64,000 bases of DNA from NCBI RefSeq assembly GCF_006442545.2, contig NZ_CP083952.1, positions 6,301,501 through 6,365,500 on the forward strand. Direction: 5' to 3'. Source of the stretch: Mesorhizobium sp. B2-1-8. Its GTDB lineage: Bacteria; Pseudomonadota; Alphaproteobacteria; Rhizobiales; Rhizobiaceae. A program made the translations under genes and the position numbers. Every line of letters starts with the position of its first letter. Position 1 is the stretch's first letter. Shown piece after piece: positions 57,000 to 64,000 of this stretch. The notes under the pieces are model-generated. The model did no database searches, was not told where the DNA came from, and worked only from the letters and a program-made list of their open reading frames with translations.

Positions 57000-57836
57000 G
57001 TGCCGATGCCGACCAACCGCACGATAAACATCCGGGGAAAGCGGCTCATCACCACGGCGTTCATGCTGGCGCTCGCGGCAGGTGTCGCGGGATGCGCAAC
57101 CGACAAGCTCACCACCGGCTCGATCGGACGCACCAGCGGCAAGCCGCTGGAGACGATGTCGGCGGGAGAACTACACAATGCCACGGCAGCACTCGGCCAA
57201 TCCTACGCCAGGAGTCCCAACGACAAGCGTATCGCGACCAACTTCGCGGCCGCGCTGCAGATGGATGGCGATGCCGACCAGTCACTCGCCGTGATGCGCA
57301 AGCTGGCGATCGCCTATCCCAAGGACCGCGACGTACTCGCCGCCTACGGCAAGGCACTGGCCGCCAACGGCCAGTTCGAGGCGGCGCTCGATGCGGTGCG
57401 CCGCGCACAGACGCCGGAATATCCCGACTGGAGGCTGGTCTCCGCCGAAGGAGCCATACTTGATCAGCTCAACCAGAAGGATGAAGCGCGCCAGCTTTAC
57501 CGCAAGGCCCTCGAACTCAAGCCCAACGAGCCTTCGATCCTTTCCAATCTCGGCATGTCCTATGTGCTGGAAGGGGATCTGCGCACCGCCGAAACCTATA
57601 TGCGGTCGGCGGCCCAGCAGCCGAACGCCGATAGCCGGGTGCGCCAGAACCTGGCGCTCGTCGTCGGCCTGCAGGGCCGTTTCGACGAAGCCGAAAAGAT
57701 CGCCTCGCAGGAACTTTCGCCCGATCAGGCACAGGCCAACGTCGCCTATCTCAGGCAGATGCTGGCCCAGCAGAACGCCTGGAGCCAGCTGAAGGATCAG
57801 GACAAGGCGAAACCGGCGAAAACCGCCACCAACTGA
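57000..57836 (+). CDS. tadD: Tad pilus lipoprotein with TPR repeats, TadD
   Basis: About 278 residues with a lipoprotein signal ('TTAFMLALAAGVAGC', lipobox AGVAGC) followed by at least four tetratricopeptide-like units ('ARQLYRKALELKPNEPSILSNLGMSYVLEGDLRTAE' region, quoted only in name here). TadD is an outer-membrane-side assembly lipoprotein of Flp/Tad pili. The start is a GTG at 57000 or the ATG two codons on. It is convergent with the tadC end of the cpa operon, with a shared terminator. Confidence 0.85.
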   Translation: MPMPTNRTINIRGKRLITTAFMLALAAGVAGCATDKLTTGSIGRTSGKPLETMSAGELHNATAALGQSYARSPNDKRIATNFAAALQMDGDADQSLAVMRKLAIAYPKDRDVLAAYGKALAANGQFEAALDAVRRAQTPEYPDWRLVSAEGAILDQLNQKDEARQLYRKALELKPNEPSILSNLGMSYVLEGDLRTAETYMRSAAQQPNADSRVRQNLALVVGLQGRFDEAEKIASQELSPDQAQANVAYLRQMLAQQNAWSQLKDQDKAKPAKTATN

Positions 57837-57860
57837 TCGCCGCGCTTGCCGTAAATCGTA

Positions 57861-57891
57861 AAAAGCCGCGCTCGATTGCAGCGCGGCTTTT
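57861..57891. terminator. Bidirectional terminator between tadD and tadC
   Basis: AAAAGCCGCGC (57861-57871) pairs with GCGCGGCTTTT (57881-57891) over 11 bases with a nine-base loop, giving a U-tract on both strands. It lies 24 bases past the tadD stop and 27 bases past the tadC stop. Confidence 0.88.
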
Positions 57892-57918
57892 GTTTCCGCG
57901 GACGGATTCTGCGTTGGT

Positions 57919-58944
57919 TTACTGGCTGGTCGACGCGGCCGCCCCGGAATGATCGCCGAAGATGCCGCGCTGGCTGACCTGGATGCCCGCCGGCCCCAGG
58001 ATGATGGCGAACAGCACCGGCAGGAAGAACAAGATCATCGGCACGGTGAGTTTGGGCGGCAGGGCGGCCGCCTTTTTCTCGGCGGCGTTCATGCGCATGT
58101 CGCGGCTTTCCGCGGCAAGCACGCGCAGCGCGTGCGCCACCGGCGTGCCGTAGCGCTCGGCCTGGACAAGCGCCTGCGATACCGACTTGACCGATTCCAG
58201 CCCCGTGCGACTGGCCAGGTTTTCATAAGCCTGCTTGCGCTCCTGCAGATAGGAGAGCTCGGCATTGGTCAGGATGAATTCTTCCGCCAGGGCCACCGAC
58301 TGCGCGCCGATCTCGTCGGCGACCTTGCGCAGTGCGGCTTCCACCGACATACCGGATTCCACGCAGATCAGCATCAGGTCGAGCGCATCCGGCCACGCCA
58401 TCTGGATCGACTGCTTGCGCTTGGTCGCACGGTTGTTGACGTAGAGGACCGGCGTGTAGAAGCCGCCATAGGCAACCAGGATGCATACGAACAGCCGGAC
58501 CACCAACGGCTTGTCGGGCAATCCTCCGAGCACGAAAATATAGATCAGACCGAGCGCGAAGCCGACAAAAGGAAGCACCAGCCGGAAGAACAGAAAACGC
58601 GTCAGCGGGTTCTGTCCGCGAAAGCCGGCAACCTTGAGCTTCTGCAAGGTGGCCTCGTCGGCCAACGCACGCCGTAGATCGAGCCGGTCGACAATGTTGC
58701 GCATGCCGACCGACTGTTGCTCGCGCAGACCCTTGCGGCGGCGATCGGCCTCGGTCGCTAGCCGCGCGCGCTGCTTGGCGCGAAGCTCATCACGCTCCAG
58801 CGCGACCGACTTCATGCGCGCCTTGAGCGGGTTTCCGCCAAACGCCGGCAGCAACGTAAAGACGGTTGCGAATACGGCGATGGCAACCAGCAGCGCAATC
58901 AGGAAGCTGGGATCCGTCAGTGATTTGATGGCTTGTTCGGTCAT
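57919..58944 (-). CDS. tadC: Tad pilus inner-membrane platform protein TadC
   Basis: A 341-residue type II/IV secretion F-domain protein with membrane segments at the N-terminus ('FLIALLVAIAVFATVFTLLPAF'), two in the centre ('LVLPFVGFALGLIYIFVL', 'LFVCILVAYGGFYTPVLY') and one near the C-terminus ('LTVPMILFFLPVLFAIIL'). A GspF-like cytoplasmic region ('LDLMLICVESGMSVEAALRKVADEIG') lies between. With TadB it forms the membrane platform under the CpaF motor. Last gene of the operon, nine bases after tadB. Confidence 0.9.
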   Translation of the reverse strand: MTEQAIKSLTDPSFLIALLVAIAVFATVFTLLPAFGGNPLKARMKSVALERDELRAKQRARLATEADRRRKGLREQQSVGMRNIVDRLDLRRALADEATLQKLKVAGFRGQNPLTRFLFFRLVLPFVGFALGLIYIFVLGGLPDKPLVVRLFVCILVAYGGFYTPVLYVNNRATKRKQSIQMAWPDALDLMLICVESGMSVEAALRKVADEIGAQSVALAEEFILTNAELSYLQERKQAYENLASRTGLESVKSVSQALVQAERYGTPVAHALRVLAAESRDMRMNAAEKKAAALPPKLTVPMILFFLPVLFAIILGPAGIQVSQRGIFGDHSGAAASTSQ

Positions 58945-58953
58945 GCCACGGCC

Positions 58954-59967
58954 CTAGACTTCAAAGTTCATCATCTTGCGCATCACGAAGATGCCGATCG
59001 ACATCCAGACGGCGGCGAAACCGAGTATCAAATGGCCGACGCTGGTCGTGAACAGCGGCATCAGATAGTTGGGACTGGAGAGATAGACGAGAAAGGCGAC
59101 GATGAAAGGCAAGGCGCCGATGATGGCGGCGGATGCTTTCGCTTCCATCGACAGTGCCGCGACCTTGGCCTTCATCTTCTTGCGGTCGCGCAACACGCGC
59201 GAAAGGTTGCCCAGCGCCTCGGAGAGATTGCCGCCGGCCTGCGACTGGATCTGGATGACGATGCCGAAGAAACTCGCCTCTGTGCATGGCATGGTTTCGG
59301 GCATGCGCAAGGTCGCGTCGGGGATCGACATTCCCATCTGCTGCGAATCGACTATCCGGCGAAACTCGGTCTTCACGGGCTCAGGCGATTCATTGGCGAT
59401 CAGGCGTATGGCGTCGTTCAGCGGCAGGCCGGACTTGACCGCCCGCACGATGATGTCGAGCGCATTTGGAAATTCGTTGAGGAATGCCTTGACGCGGCGA
59501 ATGCGACGAAAAGAAACGAACCAACGCGGCAGGCCGAGCGCTCCGGCGAGCAGCACTCCGGGCAAGACAATCATCGGCGCACCAGCCACGAACGCGACGA
59601 TTGCCAGCGCGAGGCCGCATATGGCCGAATAGATATAGAACCGCTCGATCGGCACCTTCATCCCAGCCTGGCGAAGCTGGGCTTTCAGCGGCGGCTTCTT
59701 GACGGCGTTGTCCTTGGTCTTCTGCTTCTCGTCGAGTTCCTTCAGCGAATCCTGCACCGATTTACGGCGCTTGGCCGCGTCCGCCGCGCGGTCGCGCGTC
59801 GCCTTGACGACAGAACGGTCCGTCTCGGCGGCCTTGATCGTTTCAAGCCGCTTTCCGGCCTGTTTCTCATTGCTGATCTGGGTGAACAGGAATGCATAGG
59901 CGACCGCGCCGGCGCTGAAGCCGGCGAGCACGACAAACGCCAATACGGTGCCGTCAATTCCAAACAT
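58954..59967 (-). CDS. tadB: Tad pilus inner-membrane platform protein TadB
   Basis: A 337-residue F-domain protein with an N-terminal membrane segment ('VLAFVVLAGFSAGAVAYAFLF'), a charged cytoplasmic stretch with 'KAAETDRSVVKATRDRAADAAKRRK', two central membrane segments, the GspF-like 'ALDIIVRAVKSGLPLNDAIRLI' region and C-terminal segments. It pairs with TadC. It follows cpaF by 29 bases. Confidence 0.9.
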   Translation of the reverse strand: MFGIDGTVLAFVVLAGFSAGAVAYAFLFTQISNEKQAGKRLETIKAAETDRSVVKATRDRAADAAKRRKSVQDSLKELDEKQKTKDNAVKKPPLKAQLRQAGMKVPIERFYIYSAICGLALAIVAFVAGAPMIVLPGVLLAGALGLPRWFVSFRRIRRVKAFLNEFPNALDIIVRAVKSGLPLNDAIRLIANESPEPVKTEFRRIVDSQQMGMSIPDATLRMPETMPCTEASFFGIVIQIQSQAGGNLSEALGNLSRVLRDRKKMKAKVAALSMEAKASAAIIGALPFIVAFLVYLSSPNYLMPLFTTSVGHLILGFAAVWMSIGIFVMRKMMNFEV

Positions 59968-59996
59968 CGACCAGAACCTTCACGCCTGCGGATGCG

Positions 59997-61496
59997 TCAG
60001 TCAGCACGTTTCTCCATAGCCTCGAGCGCTGTGGCGAGACGCTGCTCCTCGCCATAGTATCGAGCCCGCTCCCAGAAGTGGGGGCGGCCGATGCCGGTCG
60101 AGACGTGCTCACCCAGCAGCCTGCCGTTGGCGTCTTCGCCCTTGATATTGTAGAGGACGATATCCTGCGTGATGATGACGTCGCCCTCCATCCCGATCAC
60201 TTCGGTGATATGGGTGATGCGGCGCGATCCATCGCGCAGGCGCGCCGCCTGGATGATCACGTCGATGGAGCCGACGACGATTTCGCGCACCGTTTTCTGC
60301 GGCAGCGAATAGCCGCCCATGGCGATCATGGATTCGATACGGTTCAGGCATTCGCGCGGGCTGTTGGAGTGGATCGTCCCCATCGAGCCGTCATGGCCGG
60401 TATTCATCGCCTGCAGAAGGTCGAAGACCTCGGGTCCGCGCACTTCGCCGACGATGATGCGTTCGGGCCGCATGCGCAGGCAGTTCTTGACCAGGTCGCG
60501 CATCGTCACCTCGCCCTCGCCCTCGAGGTTGGGCGGACGCGTTTCCAGGCGCACGACATGCGGCTGCTGCAGCTGCAGTTCGGCCGAATCCTCGCAGGTG
60601 ATGACGCGCTCGTCACGGTCGATGTAGTTGGTCAGGCAGTTGAGCAACGTCGTCTTGCCGGAGCCGGTGCCGCCCGAGATGACGATGTTGCAGCGAACAC
60701 GGCCGATGATCTTGAGAACTTCGGCCCCTTGCGGAGAGATGGCGCCGAACTTGACCAGCTGATCGAGCGTCAGCTTGTCCTTCTTGAATTTGCGGATGGT
60801 GAGCGCGGTGCCGTCGATGGCCAGCGGCGGCGCAATGACGTTGACGCGCGACCCGTCGGGAAGACGGGCGTCGCAGATCGGGCTGGATTCGTCGACGCGG
60901 CGGCCGACCTGGCTGACGATGCGCTGGCAGATGTTGAGCAGCTGCTGGTTGTCGCGGAAGCGGATGCTGGTCTGTTCGACCTTGCCGTTGACTTCGATGT
61001 AGACGTTCTTGGACCCGTTGACCATGATGTCGGCGATGTCGTCGCGCGCGAGCAACGGCTCGAGCGGCCCATAGCCAAGCACGTCATTGCAGATGTCCTC
61101 GAGCAGTTCTTCCTGCTCGGCGATCGACATCGCGAAGTTCTTGATCGCGATGATGTCGTTGACGATGTCGCGGATTTCCTCGCGGGCGGTTTCGGGATCG
61201 AGCTTGGCGAGTTGCGACAGGTCGATCGTATCGATGAGGGCCGAGAAAACCTGGCTCTTGGTATCGTAGTAGGTTTCGCTCTTTTCGCGGCCTTTCCTCG
61301 GTTCCGGCGCCATCGGTGGCGCCTCGACCGCGCGCCTGGCCGATGGCGCGACAGGCGCGCTCGGCTGAGGCGTGGGCGCGGGCCGGGCAAGAATCGCGGT
61401 GTCCGCCGAAACCGCGGCGGCCGGCGCGACCGGTGCCGGCTGGCGAAATTCCGGCGTGAACCGGTTGCCGTCGTCGTTGCCTCTTTTACCGAACAT
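59997..61496 (-). CDS. cpaF: Tad pilus assembly ATPase CpaF (TadA)
   Basis: A 499-residue secretion ATPase. After a Pro/Ala-rich N-terminus (to about residue 70) come the N-terminal domain with '[20 protein letters not shown]', Walker A GGTGSGKT (275-282), the Asp box around '[14 protein letters not shown]', Walker B '[17 protein letters not shown]', and the His box '[16 protein letters not shown]'. It is a hexameric motor for Flp pilus assembly at the cytoplasmic face. It follows cpaE by 23 bases. Confidence 0.95.
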   Translation of the reverse strand: MFGKRGNDDGNRFTPEFRQPAPVAPAAAVSADTAILARPAPTPQPSAPVAPSARRAVEAPPMAPEPRKGREKSETYYDTKSQVFSALIDTIDLSQLAKLDPETAREEIRDIVNDIIAIKNFAMSIAEQEELLEDICNDVLGYGPLEPLLARDDIADIMVNGSKNVYIEVNGKVEQTSIRFRDNQQLLNICQRIVSQVGRRVDESSPICDARLPDGSRVNVIAPPLAIDGTALTIRKFKKDKLTLDQLVKFGAISPQGAEVLKIIGRVRCNIVISGGTGSGKTTLLNCLTNYIDRDERVITCEDSAELQLQQPHVVRLETRPPNLEGEGEVTMRDLVKNCLRMRPERIIVGEVRGPEVFDLLQAMNTGHDGSMGTIHSNSPRECLNRIESMIAMGGYSLPQKTVREIVVGSIDVIIQAARLRDGSRRITHITEVIGMEGDVIITQDIVLYNIKGEDANGRLLGEHVSTGIGRPHFWERARYYGEEQRLATALEAMEKRAD

Positions 61497-61519
61497 GACC
61501 GACTACCGACCCCATTGCG

Positions 61520-62809
61520 TCACTTCTTGTTGCGCGAGAGCTTGCCGAGCAGACTGCCCAGGCCAGCCTTCTTTTTCGCCCGGATTTCGCTGCGGCCGGT
61601 CAGCACATGAGCAATTTCGTTGATGGTGGCCACAACCGGGTTCTTGGCATCCATCTCGCCCAGCATGCGTCCGTTGTTCGCGGCATTGCCGAACAGCACG
61701 GGATCAAAGCCGATGACCGACATCGGTGTCAGGCCGAGCGGCTCGGCGAAATCGGATGGCGATATCTCCGGCCGCTTGGGCACGCCGGCCTGGTTGATGA
61801 TCAATTTCGGCGGCGGGTCGTTCGGGCGAAGCCGCTTCAACATGTCGACCAGGTTCTTGGTGTTGCGCAGATTGGCCAGTTCCGGCGTTGCCGTGATGAC
61901 GATCTCGTCGGCCTTGACCAGCGTGTTCTTGGCCCACCCGGTCCAGATATGGGGCACGTCGAGCACAAGGAGCGGCACGCTGCGCTGCGCGGTATCGACA
62001 AGTTGCACGAAGGCATCGGGATCGAAATCGTAGACGCGATCCAGCGTCGAGGGCGCCGCGAGCAGCGACAGATGCTCGGCGCATTGGGTCAGCAGCCGGT
62101 CGAGATAGACTTCGTCGATGCGCTCGGGCGAGAACACAGCCTCGGCGATGCCCTGCGCCGGATCCTGATCGAAATTGATGTTGGCGGTGCCGAAGGCGAG
62201 ATCGAGGTCGGCCACAACGACCTCGGATTTGAACAGGGAGGACATTGCCCAGGCGACATTGTGGGCGATCGTGGAAGAACCGACGCCGCCCTTGGCGCCG
62301 ACGAAGGCGACCGAGCGGCCGAGCGGTTCAGCTTCCGGATCGACGAAGATCGACGACACGACACTGACGACGTCGGCCATCGACACCGGCGCGATGACAT
62401 ATTCCGAGATGCCGGAGCGGATGAGTTCGCGATAGAGACCAACGTCGTTGTAGTGGCCGATCACCACCACTTTCGAGGATGGATCGCAATATTCCGAGAG
62501 CTGGGCGAGTTGCTCCAGCAGTTGCTTGGGTTCGCTGCGTGATTCCAGCAGAATCAGGTTCGGTGTCGGCGCCGACTGGTAGAACTCGATGGCGGTGGGA
62601 ACACCGCCCATATGAACCTTGAGATGCGCCTTGGTCATGCGGCGGTCCTCGCCGGCGCGCTGGACCGGATTGGCAACGCCCTCCGTTTCGCAGAATGCCT
62701 GGATCGAAATACGTGGAACCGGCCGCAATGCCTGCATCGCGGCGACGTCCTGCAGCGAGGTATCACCGCCCTCCACGGTGGCGTCATAGGCAAGGTTGCT
62801 CATGGTCAT
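61520..62809 (-). CDS. cpaE: Pilus localisation ATPase CpaE (TadZ)
   Basis: A 429-residue protein with an N-terminal receiver-like domain (about 62-160) that lacks the usual phospho-acceptor pattern, then a MinD/ParA-like ATPase with the deviant Walker A 'FVGAKGGVGSST' at 169-180. 'VVADLDLAFGTANINFD' and 'VLDVPHIWTGWAKNTL' complete the nucleotide site. CpaE/TadZ proteins place the pilus machine at the cell pole. The podJ-like gene 20 kb away encodes a polarity factor; in Caulobacter CpaE localisation depends on PodJ. Confidence 0.92.
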   Translation of the reverse strand: MTMSNLAYDATVEGGDTSLQDVAAMQALRPVPRISIQAFCETEGVANPVQRAGEDRRMTKAHLKVHMGGVPTAIEFYQSAPTPNLILLESRSEPKQLLEQLAQLSEYCDPSSKVVVIGHYNDVGLYRELIRSGISEYVIAPVSMADVVSVVSSIFVDPEAEPLGRSVAFVGAKGGVGSSTIAHNVAWAMSSLFKSEVVVADLDLAFGTANINFDQDPAQGIAEAVFSPERIDEVYLDRLLTQCAEHLSLLAAPSTLDRVYDFDPDAFVQLVDTAQRSVPLLVLDVPHIWTGWAKNTLVKADEIVITATPELANLRNTKNLVDMLKRLRPNDPPPKLIINQAGVPKRPEISPSDFAEPLGLTPMSVIGFDPVLFGNAANNGRMLGEMDAKNPVVATINEIAHVLTGRSEIRAKKKAGLGSLLGKLSRNKK

Positions 62810-62856
62810 GCTCTTTCCGTGGCCTGTTCGTGGCGTCGCTTCTTTCCGAGGGCGGC

Positions 62857-63585
62857 TTAGTAAGTCACTTCCGAGTTGCCGAGGAATTCAGTCGAAATGC
62901 CCCTGCTTCGGTACACGTCTATAACCGCACCACGATTTTCCGCGTCGATGGTGGTCTGCTTGCGGGGCCCGAGAAGATCATTTGGATTGGCCATCTGGGC
63001 GGCAAGATTGTTCTGGTAGGAGCAGCCGAAGTCGGCGTAGTGCTTGTTCTCAGACGTTTCCACCAGGTCAGCGGGCCAGCGTCCGCATTTGTCGGTCTGT
63101 GCCCTCACCGCGATATAAGAGACGCGAACGGGGGCCGATGCCTCGCTCGATCCAGCCTGATAGGGGACCACGACGATCCGGTTGCGCTTGACGCCGGCGG
63201 CGACCGCGAGCCGGGCGAAATCACGGCCGGCCGCTGTCGCGGCGACCTCATTGGCCGACCCGCTTGGAACCTGGATCGTCAATGCCGGAGCCGCGCTCTT
63301 GTCGTAGCCATCGAGGAAGCCAAGAAGCGTGTCGCGCTGCGAGCCGGTCATGCCACGGTCGCCGGCGCCGACAGGAAGATCGATCTTCTGGTTCTTCTCC
63401 GCGATGACGATCGGATGATTGGTGCGATAGTCATCGGGGATGGCGCCGACGGTAACGCTGTCGCGCTGGGCACAACCGGCCAGCAGAGCCGACAGCGCCA
63501 CCGCCATGATCGGAAGCGCCCGCAGGCTCCGAGAACGGCCGGAGCACATCGCCATGGTCCTTGCCTTCAATGCTGACTGAGACAT
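62857..63585 (-). CDS. cpaD: Pilus assembly lipoprotein CpaD
   Basis: About 242 residues from ATG 63585 with GGGAAAG upstream; a GTG at 63603 overlapping the cpaC stop is the alternative. A lipoprotein signal ('LPIMAVALSALLAGC') precedes a CpaD domain ('SSEASAPVRVSYIAVRAQ', 'CGRWPADLVETSENKHYADFGC', 'NNLAAQMANPNDLLGPR'). CpaD is an outer-membrane lipoprotein that assists the CpaC secretin. Confidence 0.9.
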   Translation of the reverse strand: MSQSALKARTMAMCSGRSRSLRALPIMAVALSALLAGCAQRDSVTVGAIPDDYRTNHPIVIAEKNQKIDLPVGAGDRGMTGSQRDTLLGFLDGYDKSAAPALTIQVPSGSANEVAATAAGRDFARLAVAAGVKRNRIVVVPYQAGSSEASAPVRVSYIAVRAQTDKCGRWPADLVETSENKHYADFGCSYQNNLAAQMANPNDLLGPRKQTTIDAENRGAVIDVYRSRGISTEFLGNSEVTY

Positions 63586-63599
63586 GTGTGCTTTCCCGT

Positions 63600-64000
63600 T
63601 CACTTGTAGATGAAGCCGACAACGCCGTGATAGCGGCCGTTGGGCCTGTCGGTCTGCATGGTGCCGTAGACGCGATTGACCTTGCCCAAGAACATGCCGG
63701 CGCCGTCGCTCGGCGGGTTGAAATTGTCGTCCGGCTTGGCGAGATCATTGCGTGCTACCGGCCGAGCCAGATAGGGCGTGATGATGATGACGAGCTCGCT
63801 TTCGTTGCGGACGAAGTCCCTGCTGCGGAAGAGCGCACCAAGGACGGGAATCTTTGTCAACCCGGGCAAGCCGTTGACGGCCTGCCTGACATCGTCGCGA
63901 ACCAAGCCGGCGATCATCATGGAACCGCCTGAGGGCAGTTCGACCGTCGTATCGGCAAGGCGCTTGCGCAGCGATAGGAGATTCGTACCTGGGCTCGTCA
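63600..64000 (-). CDS. cpaC: Tad pilus secretin CpaC (RcpA), C-terminal part
   Basis: Only the last ~133 residues are in the window; the gene continues beyond 64000. The visible part ('VELPSGGSMMIAGLVRDD', 'GLPGLTKIPVLGALFRSRDF', 'ESELVIIITPYLARPV') is the conserved C-terminus of type II/III secretins. CpaC forms the outer-membrane pore for the Flp pilus. Its TGA lies 15 bases before the preferred cpaD start. Confidence 0.92.
   Translation of the reverse strand, partial: TSPGTNLLSLRKRLADTTVELPSGGSMMIAGLVRDDVRQAVNGLPGLTKIPVLGALFRSRDFVRNESELVIIITPYLARPVARNDLAKPDDNFNPPSDGAGMFLGKVNRVYGTMQTDRPNGRYHGVVGFIYK

Overview
The window is GC-rich alphaproteobacterial chromosome, most likely Mesorhizobium or a close relative in the Phyllobacteriaceae/Rhizobiaceae. 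The support is inferential: a gbpR-chvE-gguABC sugar-uptake locus, GcrA with clustered GANTC sites, a class I lysyl-tRNA synthetase, a SAM-II riboswitch before metZ, ligase-associated helicase/PdeM, PodJ-like and Cpa/Tad pilus genes, and short palindromic repeats of the kind scattered through rhizobial genomes. No rRNA, tRNA, CRISPR array or prophage was seen.

Layout. 1-5909: 5' end of the LysR-type gene gbpR, then divergent chvE-gguA-gguB-gguC. 5960-7457: a small secreted protein of unknown function whose stop codon is the target site of an IS630-family element. 7541-11818: long-form dCTP deaminase (minus), SAM-II riboswitch plus terminator and metZ, a GT21-like glycosyltransferase, apaG. 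11894-15182: argD-argF-hslO on the minus strand, with a terminator-like hairpin in the argD leader. 15539-17157: gcrA and a CorA-type transporter, separated by a 7-bp tandem repeat. 17255-20424: phoR-phoU (no pst genes between them) and ppk2. 20523-23848: a luxR-luxI-crotonase quorum-sensing cassette beside an amino-acid-type binding protein. 23892-29498: TerB-like protein, lysS, an SNase-like protein with an S24-type repressor, an ankyrin protein.

29523-37285: a five-gene fatty-acid beta-oxidation operon (two acyl-CoA dehydrogenases, thiolase, FadB-type multifunctional enzyme, thioesterase broken by one amber codon) and a MerR-type regulator. Related palindromes lie upstream of both the operon and the regulator. 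37741-41766: a 1341-residue PodJ-like polarity protein. 41960-50879: sulfur-oxyanion region: TauE/SafE exporter plus partner protein, a short Hsp70-like ATPase, a LysR regulator and soeABC (membrane-bound sulfite:quinone oxidoreductase). 50883-54130: ligase-associated helicase and PdeM. 54198-56874: leucyl aminopeptidase, MarR regulator, NlpC/P60 hydrolase. 57000-64000: tadD convergent with cpaC(partial)-cpaD-cpaE-cpaF-tadB-tadC.

The most interesting leads are the LuxI/crotonase pair, whose crotonase has lost both hydratase glutamates but keeps an isomerase-type aspartate; the paired MerR operators; the amber-interrupted thioesterase; the phoR-phoU junction; and GANTC or CtrA-like sites at gcrA, podJ and tadD that tie pili, polarity and cell cycle together.
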